A DNA stretch of 5,772 nucleotides from an uncultured Clostridia bacterium (GTDB lineage: Bacteria > Bacillota > Clostridia > TANB77 > UBA1234), in assembly GCA_947624765.1 (NCBI GenBank), contig CANQLS010000101.1:1-5772 (forward strand). The letters are read 5' to 3'. The position numbers and the translations under genes are program-made. Positions 1 through 4,560 of this stretch are shown here, piece by piece (position 1 is the stretch's first letter; every line of letters begins with the position of its first letter). The notes under the pieces were generated by a model that was not told where the DNA came from, did no database searches, and saw only the letters and a list, made by a program, of their open reading frames with translations.

Positions 1-171
1 CTTTCTATTATTAGTACCTCTGCCTGCTAATTGCTCTTCCGCTATGAAAAGCGTGCCATTTTTGGCTCCTTTTTTTCCCATTTCTCTTGCTATATCATTT
101 GTAGATGTAGTAACTTCACTATACCATAATAAATCTTTTTTAATTTCTTTTTCTAATTTTTCTAGTTTCAT
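1..171 (-). CDS. birA: Biotin--[acetyl-CoA-carboxylase] ligase, N-terminal part (runs off the left edge)
   Basis: The first 57 residues are present, from an ATG at 171 down to base 1; the rest lies outside the window. The enzyme activates biotin with ATP to biotinoyl-AMP and transfers it to the lysine of biotin carboxyl carrier domains. Visible family motifs are YSEVTTSTND (residues 17-26), matching the substrate-proximal 'STN' segment, and FIAEEQLAGRG (42-52), matching the biotin/ATP-binding loop usually written GRGRxGR; here the loop reads GRGTNNR. The catalytic domain begins within the first 20 residues, so there is no room for the helix-turn-helix of bifunctional BirA repressors. This looks like a monofunctional (group I) ligase that does not itself repress biotin genes. 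A GAGGG-type ribosome site (GAGGGATTAGATG on the minus strand) precedes the start. It is divergent from the surface-protein gene. The family call rests on only 57 residues, but the motifs are distinctive. Confidence 0.88.
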   Translation of the reverse strand, partial: MKLEKLEKEIKKDLLWYSEVTTSTNDIAREMGKKGAKNGTLFIAEEQLAGRGTNNRK

Positions 172-360
172 CTAATCCCTCATTTTCTTCTATATTTTAT
201 CATAATAAAAGGTAAAAATGTAATTCCTGACCACTCCTACCAACAACATTTAATATCGCAAATTGTCAATTTTTACATTTTTTTCCTGCAATATTTTATA
301 CATATTTTCTACAATTTTATTCATACTAATTTTGAGTTCATTATAGAATTTGAAAAATCT

Positions 361-367
361 TAGGAGG
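361..367 (+). promoter_or_regulatory. Ribosome binding site that fixes the surface-protein start
   Basis: TAGGAGG lies 8 nt before the ATG at 376 but only 2 nt before an in-frame TTG at 370. The ATG is therefore the start and the two extra upstream codons are not translated. The first residues then read MNKR, a normal charged signal-peptide head. Confidence 0.85.
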
Positions 368-375
368 TTTTGTAT

Positions 376-909
376 ATGAATAAACGAATTATTTTTGCAT
401 TAGTATCTATACTTTGTATTTCTTTATTCTCTGTTGTTTTAGCTACAGGAAATAATACAAATACAGCAGGTAAAGCAACTGGTAATGTTGTAACAGATAT
501 CGGCAATGGTGTAGGTGGCGTTATTAATAGCGCTGGAGATGCAGTTAAGAGTGTTGGAAACGCTACACAAAATGTTGGTAATGATATTGGAAATGCAGTA
601 AGTGATGATACAACTGGTAGAAATAACACTGGAAATACTACTAATGGTAATAACACAGGTAATTCTAATAATAATGGTATGAATAGTACAATGGGAAATA
701 ACAATTCTACAGGAACTACAACAGGTATGGGAACTGGCTCTTCAACTGGAAATTATGCAGCTACAAGAACCGCAACTAGTGGTACAAGTGGTACAGACAA
801 TACTTTCACTTGGATTGTTGTTATCGTTGCCGCAATCGCTGTTATAGGACTTATTTGGTATTATTTTGGTACAAATAATCAATCTAGTAAGCGAAAAGAC
901 AGATACTAA
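376..909 (+). CDS. Small secreted, C-terminally membrane-anchored, Asn/Thr/Gly-rich surface protein
   Basis: I recognise no named family for this 177-residue protein. Residues 1-23 form a Sec signal peptide: MNKR head, hydrophobic core, and a V-L-A signal peptidase I site before TGNN. Residues about 38-77 fall into four 11-residue units (VVTDIGNGVGG, VINSAGDAVKS, VGNATQNVGND, then a partial IGNAVSD). Val/Ile sits at position 1 and small or hydrophobic residues at 5 and 8/9, as in weak amphipathic hendecad helices. Residues 78-143 are low-complexity Asn/Thr/Gly/Ser, probably disordered. Residues 144-164 (FTWIVVIVAAIAVIGLIWYYF, 21 positions) are one membrane span, followed by a basic tail (SKRKDRY). 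There is no LPxTG motif. The topology suggests an extracellular domain tethered to the membrane, with the tail inside. The gene is monocistronic, followed by the hairpin element at 917-1020. Function is unknown; an envelope-stress or LEA-like role is speculation. Confidence 0.8.
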   Translation: MNKRIIFALVSILCISLFSVVLATGNNTNTAGKATGNVVTDIGNGVGGVINSAGDAVKSVGNATQNVGNDIGNAVSDDTTGRNNTGNTTNGNNTGNSNNNGMNSTMGNNNSTGTTTGMGTGSSTGNYAATRTATSGTSGTDNTFTWIVVIVAAIAVIGLIWYYFGTNNQSSKRKDRY

Positions 910-916
910 AATTTTT

Positions 917-1020
917 AAATGATGAATGAATAATGAAGCTTAAAAGTGAATAATGAATGGTGAAAATTTTTTGTTATTCACTATTCATTATTCATTCTTC
1001 TTTATTACTATTCGTCATTT
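917..1020. repeat. Long imperfect palindrome / hairpin element built from TGAATAATGAA units
   Basis: The whole gap between the surface-protein gene and the smpB promoter folds back on itself. An outer stem pairs 917-928 with 1009-1020 (12 bp), a middle stem pairs 931-938 with 1000-1007 (8 bp), and an inner stem pairs 945-964 with 977-996 (20 bp), leaving a 12-nt loop at 965-976. The left arm holds two direct copies of TGAATAATGAA 20 nt apart (927-937 and 947-957), and the right arm holds inverted versions. It encodes no protein. Such TGAATAATGAAT-type intergenic palindromes resemble dispersed MITE-like or other small non-coding repeats in bacterial genomes; that comparison is from general knowledge. 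It could also act as a 3'-end hairpin for the upstream mRNA, but no clean U-tract follows. No second copy is visible in this window. Confidence 0.85.
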
Positions 1021-1026
1021 CTCCAC

Positions 1027-1055
1027 TTGATAAGTGCTTATTCTCATGCTATAAT
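1027..1055 (+). promoter_or_regulatory. Sigma-A promoter of smpB
   Basis: A -35 box TTGATA (1027-1032, one mismatch from TTGACA) is followed after exactly 17 nt by a perfect -10 box TATAAT (1050-1055). An extended -10 TG sits at 1047-1048. Transcription should start near 1062, leaving a leader of only about 15 nt that is almost filled by the ribosome site. It lies 7 nt past the end of the palindrome, so smpB is expressed independently of the upstream gene. It looks strong and constitutive, and no operator is apparent. Confidence 0.85.
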
Positions 1056-1076
1056 ACATAGCATAAGGAGGTTTAT

Positions 1077-1526
1077 ATGGTCGAGAGAAAAATAATAGCT
1101 AATAATCCAAAAGCACGTCATGATTATTTTATTGATGATACATTAGAATGTGGTATCGTGCTAGTTGGTACAGAAGTAAAATCTATTCGTGCTGGAAAAG
1201 TAAATTTAAAAGATAGTTTTGCAATGATAAAAAATGGCGAATTATTCATTCATCAAATGCATATTAGCCCTTATGAGCAAGGAAATATCAATAATAAAGA
1301 TCCAATGCGTACAAGGAAGTTATTAATACATAAAAAAGAAATTCAAAAATTAATTGGTATGATTCAGCAAAAAGGTGTTACACTTATTCCACTATCGATT
1401 TATTTTGACAGAAATCATGTAAAATTAGAGTTAGCAATTGCAAGAGGCAAAAAACTTTATGATAAAAGACAAGATATGGCAAAAAAAGATGCCAATAGAA
1501 GAATTCTACAACATCTTGATAAATGA
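1077..1526 (+). CDS. smpB: SsrA (tmRNA)-binding protein SmpB
   Basis: SmpB binds the tRNA-like domain of tmRNA and brings it to stalled ribosomes, where its C-terminal tail reads the empty mRNA channel to start trans-translation. The 149-residue length is typical (about 145-160). Family landmarks are the start IIANNPKARHDYFI (residues 6-19), LVGTEVKSIRAGKVNLKDSF (29-48), the HISPY segment (62-66), and the basic end ARGKKLYDKR (122-131) leading into the C-terminal helix. AAGGAGG (1065-1071) stands 5 nt before the ATG. It is transcribed alone from its own promoter and converges with the HicB-like gene. The tmRNA gene, which often lies nearby, is not in this window. The sequence appears intact, with no frameshift or missing segment. 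Confidence 0.97.
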   Translation: MVERKIIANNPKARHDYFIDDTLECGIVLVGTEVKSIRAGKVNLKDSFAMIKNGELFIHQMHISPYEQGNINNKDPMRTRKLLIHKKEIQKLIGMIQQKGVTLIPLSIYFDRNHVKLELAIARGKKLYDKRQDMAKKDANRRILQHLDK

Positions 1527-1535
1527 GAGAAAATT

Positions 1536-1577
1536 TTTTTGTATAATAGTAAAAAAAGTTTTACTATTATACAAAAA
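1536..1577. repeat. Perfect 19-bp inverted repeat between convergent genes; possible bidirectional transcript end
   Basis: Left arm 1536-1554 and right arm 1559-1577 are exact reverse complements around an AAAG loop (1555-1558). It begins 9 nt past the smpB stop and ends about 47 nt before the stop of the leftward operon, which is where both transcripts should end. However, the polarity is wrong for a standard intrinsic terminator: the T run is on the 5' side of the stem and an A run follows it, on either strand, and the stem has few G/C pairs. It may stabilise or help end both transcripts, but termination is an inference. Each arm also contains a TATAAT, with no -35 at suitable spacing on the plus strand. 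Confidence 0.7.
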
Positions 1578-1624
1578 TAATTACCTTAAAAGCATGGCAT
1601 ATAAAAGTATAAATTCTTAGATTT

Positions 1625-2032
1625 TCATTTTTTTATATTATTCACTTGTAATATATCCATTAAAGCTTTTTGTAATACTTGTGAAAAGTTTATGTTTTCT
1701 TTTTCTGCAATAGTATTTAGCCAAGATGGTATTGATAATGTCTTTTTAACAGACTTGTTTTCATACTTTCTTTTATGCTCCACTAAATCAACCGAAACAA
1801 AAGAAATTACTTGATTTTCTTCTAAATGTATATCTTTAATATTAACCGTACAAGTTGGATATTTTTCCAAATCTTCTAAATATAAACCCATTGCTTCTTT
1901 AGCATTCTCCATTGCTTCAGCTAGTGTTTCTCCATCACTATAGCAACCTTTCAAATCGATAAATTCAACCCAATATTGATTATTTTCTAAAGTAAATATT
2001 GCAGGATAAGTAAACAATGTTCTTTTATTCAT
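1625..2032 (-). CDS. HicB-like antitoxin-family protein, orphan (no HicA visible)
   Basis: This 135-residue protein has the two-part layout of HicB antitoxins. Residues about 5-60 form the partial RNase-H-like fold (TYPAIFTLENNQYWVEFIDL, then GCYSDGETLAEAMENAKEAM), with the family's typical 'G(C)xSdGeTleEAlenAkeal' pattern. Residues about 93-128 (KKTLSIPSWLNTIAEKENI, then NFSQVLQKAL) form a ribbon-helix-helix DNA-binding segment. Classical HicB neutralises the HicA mRNA interferase and represses its own operon. No HicA-like small gene is found on either side: upstream is a DUF402 gene and downstream is the convergent gap. The start overlaps the upstream stop as ATGA, and GGAGG sits at 2037-2041, so translation is coupled. 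It may be a solitary regulator, a decayed toxin-antitoxin remnant, or a partner of the DUF402 protein. The family call is firm; the role is open. Confidence 0.85.
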   Translation of the reverse strand: MNKRTLFTYPAIFTLENNQYWVEFIDLKGCYSDGETLAEAMENAKEAMGLYLEDLEKYPTCTVNIKDIHLEENQVISFVSVDLVEHKRKYENKSVKKTLSIPSWLNTIAEKENINFSQVLQKALMDILQVNNIKK

Positions 2033-2499
2033 AATTCCTCCATTATTTTCTTACAAATTTCTGGTGGGAAATCACCTAACTTTATTTTTTGTAATAATTT
2101 ATTTAATCTTTTTAATGCTTTGCAAAGCATTTCAATTGTTATTAGTTTCTGTTGATATGCCTCTGCCAATTCATCTAAGTCAAGTACTTCATACTTTCCA
2201 TTAGGATAAACTATCACATCTGCTAACAAATCAATAATAAAGTGTTCTTCTGTTTCTTTATTATATTCATAGTCAACAATATCACAATACCAATATATAA
2301 ATTTTCCGTCAGCATCAAAAAATTTACTTATGCGAATTCCTTCATTTTTCATAGTAAAAGAAATGCCTCGTCCAATATCATCACGTTCATGTATTGGAAG
2401 CCATTTCGTGGCAAGTATTTCATCATCTTCATAAACAACTTCATCATTTGAAATATCTACTATTTCTTCTGGTATAAATCTTTTACGATATAATTTCAT
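2029..2499 (-). CDS. DUF402 domain protein (Ntdp/FomD-like nucleotide phosphatase family)
   Basis: Residues about 55-140 of this 156-residue protein match DUF402: an aromatic strand IYWYCDIVDYEY (68-79), then FIIDLLADVIVYPNGKYEVL (87-106), then the acidic LDLDELAEA (106-114), followed by helices rich in Lys/Leu. Characterised relatives are Staphylococcus aureus Ntdp (a nucleoside tri-/diphosphatase) and FomD (fosfomycin pathway), which use metal-binding Asp/Glu. By my from-memory alignment to Ntdp, D73, D90, D94, D107 and E110 fall at ligand positions, while L92 replaces one Asp. Clostridial homologues seem to share a D-L-x-x-D pattern, so this may be normal for the subfamily. The protein is probably cytosolic. 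It is the fourth gene of the operon, 21 nt after ktrA, and overlaps the HicB-like gene by 4 nt. The exact substrate is unknown. Confidence 0.82.
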   Translation of the reverse strand: MKLYRKRFIPEEIVDISNDEVVYEDDEILATKWLPIHERDDIGRGISFTMKNEGIRISKFFDADGKFIYWYCDIVDYEYNKETEEHFIIDLLADVIVYPNGKYEVLDLDELAEAYQQKLITIEMLCKALKRLNKLLQKIKLGDFPPEICKKIMEEL

Positions 2500-2511
2500 A
2501 ATTATTTTTAA

Positions 2512-2517
2512 CCTCCC
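2512..2517 (-). promoter_or_regulatory. Ribosome binding site of the DUF402 gene with unusually long spacing
   Basis: GGGAGG on the minus strand lies 12 nt before the ATG at 2499, longer than the usual 5-9 nt. No ATG, GTG or TTG lies between them in frame; only an ATT at 2502-2500 does. The ATG remains the best start, but initiation may be weak or may depend on ribosomes arriving from ktrA, whose stop at 2521 is 4 nt before this site. Confidence 0.6.
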
Positions 2518-2520
2518 ACC

Positions 2521-3186
2521 TTAACTCAAGTAACCCATTTTATCTAATTCCTTATTAGGTGCTATCATCATAATATTGTCGTTTGCTTCAATTTCATAAT
2601 CTGCTGTTGGAAATACAGTAACGTCTTCTGGTTCTTTCTTTATACAAATTACATTGATATGATGTTTTGCACGTAATGCTAATTCACTTAATTTCTTTCC
2701 AACCCAACTTGAATGAGCTTTCATTTCTACGATACTATAGTCTTTACTAAATTCTAATTTTTCAATCAAATGTTTATGCATTAAACTATTTACCATGCGT
2801 ACTGCCATTTCTTGCTCAGGTTGTACAACTCTATCTACGCCAATCATTGTAAGTAATCTAGTATGCATATCATCACGAGATTTAGCAATAATATATGGCA
2901 CTTCTAATTCTTTAAGTGTTAATGCAATCATAATACTAGCTTCTAAATCATCACCAATACCAATGATAGCAGTATCAAAATTTTTAATTCCTAAATCTAA
3001 TAATGCTTCTTTATCCATTGCATTTACTTTGGCAGCATGTGTTACATAGCTAGCAACTTCATCTACTAAATTACTTGATTCATCAATTGCCATAACTTCA
3101 CAATCATATTTTGTTAATGCTTTCGCAGCACTCATTCCAAATTTTCCTAATCCAATAATAATAATTTGTTTTGCTTGTGTTTTCAT
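2521..3186 (-). CDS. ktrA: KtrA, RCK-domain regulatory subunit of the Ktr potassium uptake system
   Basis: KtrA is the cytosolic ring that gates the KtrB channel in response to ATP/ADP or NAD(H), and in many Firmicutes to c-di-AMP bound at the C-terminal domain. The protein has 221 residues, essentially the length of Bacillus subtilis KtrA. The RCK_N Rossmann domain shows IIIIGLGKFG (8-17, GxGxxG loop) and an acidic D35 at the end of strand 2 (AIDES). IIGIGDDLEASI (74-85) and the RVVQPEQ stretch (119-125) follow; the Glu there aligns roughly with the cation-binding Glu of KtrA. Residues about 145-221 form the RCK_C (TrkA_C) domain. The ATG at 3186 is chosen over an in-frame TTG at 3189 because AGGAGG (3193-3198) is then 6 nt away. 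It starts 12 nt after the ktrB stop, as expected for subunits made together. No anomalies are visible. Confidence 0.95.
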   Translation of the reverse strand: MKTQAKQIIIIGLGKFGMSAAKALTKYDCEVMAIDESSNLVDEVASYVTHAAKVNAMDKEALLDLGIKNFDTAIIGIGDDLEASIMIALTLKELEVPYIIAKSRDDMHTRLLTMIGVDRVVQPEQEMAVRMVNSLMHKHLIEKLEFSKDYSIVEMKAHSSWVGKKLSELALRAKHHINVICIKKEPEDVTVFPTADYEIEANDNIMMIAPNKELDKMGYLS

Positions 3187-3192
3187 CAAAAT

Positions 3193-3198
3193 CCTCCT
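3193..3198 (-). promoter_or_regulatory. Ribosome binding site that fixes the ktrA start
   Basis: AGGAGG on the minus strand fills the gap between the ktrB stop and ktrA. Its spacing is 6 nt to the ATG at 3186 but only 3 nt to the TTG at 3189, so translation should begin at the ATG. Confidence 0.85.
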
Positions 3199-4560
3199 TT
3201 ATCCTATCATAACATTTTCTTTAGCATAGCGAATGCTTTCTTCAGTTTTCGGCTTTTCTACTACAAATAATACTGCCATAGTAATTGTTCCTACTCTTCC
3301 TATAAACATTAATATCATCAACACAATCTTGCTTGCTAGCGATAATGTTGCCGTAATACCTGTTGATAGTCCAACTGTTGCATATGCCGAAATACATTCA
3401 AATAAAATATCAATCGTTGGAATTGCTGGTTCTAAAAATACTAAAATACTTGTTGATACTAATACTACTAATAATGCAATTTCTAAAATAACATGTGCTC
3501 TTTCAATTGTTTCTTCTGGTATTTCATGTTTAAACACATGACTATGTTTTTTACTTTTAATAGAAGATATAATCGAAAGTAATACTACTGCAATTGTAAC
3601 TGTCTTCACACCACCTGCGGTACTTCCTGGAGATCCACCAATCAACATAAATACCATAATTAATATTTTTGTAGAGTTTAAAAGTTCACCTAATGGAAGC
3701 GTGCTCATTCCTGAAGTTCTTGTTTGTACAGATTGGAAGAATGATGCAAGCCATTGATTTCCAAGAGTATAATCAGCTAACAGATTTTCTTTTTCTAATA
3801 GTAGGAAAGAAATTGTTCCTACCAATATTAAAATAATTGTTAAGATTAAAACTATTTTTGTATGTACAGAAAGAGAAGAAAAAATTTTCTTCGGCTTATG
3901 CTTTTCTTTAATTCCATTTGCACAACACTCTTCAACATCACTCCATACGAAAAATCCTATACCGCCTAATATTGTAAGCATAGATAATACAATATTAACT
4001 AAAGGTGATGTAACAAAATCGGCTAAACTATTATTGCCAGGCACTATATCTAATCCTGCATTACAAAAAGAAGAAACTGCATGAAAGATAGATTGAAATA
4101 TTCCTTCTCCCCAACCATAAATTGGAACAAATACAAAAGCTAACAATAAGGCTCCTACTACTTCAAATGTTAATGTATATTTAAAAATAATTTTTGTTAA
4201 ACGTACCATTCCTTTTAATGTATTTTGATTTAAAGATTGACTAATTAAAATTCTTTCTTTCAGGGAAATTTTCTTTCCTAGTATTATCAAAAGCAGTGCT
4301 ACAAATACCATAAAGCCTAAACCACCAATTTGAATTAAAAGTAAAATGACTGCTTGTCCAAACGTGGTAAACTGTTCTGAAATCGATAATGTTGTTAACC
4401 CTGTTACACATGTGGCAGAAACAGAAGTAAACAACGCATCTACATAATTTATTGGCTTTTGATTTGCTATTGGCAACGATAATAAAATAGAGCCTAATAA
4501 AATTGTAACAAAAAAACCTAAAATAATTATTTGTGTTGGTGTAATATATTTTTTCTTCAT
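3199..4560 (-). CDS. ktrB: KtrB/TrkH-family potassium channel subunit of the Ktr uptake system
   Basis: KtrB is the membrane pore that imports K+, usually driven or helped by Na+. At 453 residues it fits KtrB (about 445-460) rather than longer TrkH. Four membrane-pore-membrane repeats are visible, with filter glycines in VTGL (52-55), NAGL (167-170), TSGM (282-285) and TVGL (395-398). SPGSTAGGVKT (310-320) is the conserved intramembrane gating loop of the third repeat, and GRVGTIT (421-427) is the conserved segment near the C-terminus. Pore loop 3 reads S-G-M where A-G-F is common. The start is ATG at 4560: GAGGGG (4568-4573) is 7 nt upstream, while a longer frame from 4632 would add 24 basic residues wholly inside the preceding gene. 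Stop and start share one base (TAATG) with the oxidoreductase gene, implying coupled translation. ktrA follows directly. Confidence 0.95.
   Translation of the reverse strand: MKKKYITPTQIIILGFFVTILLGSILLSLPIANQKPINYVDALFTSVSATCVTGLTTLSISEQFTTFGQAVILLLIQIGGLGFMVFVALLLIILGKKISLKERILISQSLNQNTLKGMVRLTKIIFKYTLTFEVVGALLLAFVFVPIYGWGEGIFQSIFHAVSSFCNAGLDIVPGNNSLADFVTSPLVNIVLSMLTILGGIGFFVWSDVEECCANGIKEKHKPKKIFSSLSVHTKIVLILTIILILVGTISFLLLEKENLLADYTLGNQWLASFFQSVQTRTSGMSTLPLGELLNSTKILIMVFMLIGGSPGSTAGGVKTVTIAVVLLSIISSIKSKKHSHVFKHEIPEETIERAHVILEIALLVVLVSTSILVFLEPAIPTIDILFECISAYATVGLSTGITATLSLASKIVLMILMFIGRVGTITMAVLFVVEKPKTEESIRYAKENVMIG

Noticed and set aside
214..282. 10-bp inverted match between 214-223 and 273-282
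   Set aside because: It is short, AT-rich and separated by about 50 nt, so it is expected by chance.
172..375. Promoters or operators in the 204-nt divergent gap (TTGTCA at 263-268, TATAGA at 342-347, and AT-rich -10-like strings for birA)
   Set aside because: No -35/-10 pair with good spacing stands out in such AT-rich DNA. Promoters must exist here but I cannot place them. No gene or stable RNA structure is seen.
360..704. Long open frame on the minus strand inside the surface-protein gene, giving a Pro/Leu/Val-rich product
   Set aside because: It mirrors the repetitive AAT/ACA/GGT codons of the real gene, has no ribosome site, and its product looks like no protein. The plus-strand gene has a ribosome site, signal peptide and anchor.
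1516..1547. TTGATA ... TATAAT pair at the end of smpB, as a possible extra plus-strand promoter
   Set aside because: The spacing is 20 nt, too long for sigma-A, the -10 lies in the palindrome, and no gene follows on that strand.
1527..1624. Possible tmRNA gene (ssrA) or small hicA gene beside smpB or the HicB-like gene
   Set aside because: The 98-nt gap is too short for tmRNA, holds mostly the inverted repeat, and shows no tRNA-like ends or HicA-like peptide.
3233..3541. Plus-strand open frames inside ktrB, ktrA (2795-3049) and the DUF402 gene (2242-2451)
   Set aside because: They are antisense to well-supported genes, lack ribosome sites, and have no recognisable domains.
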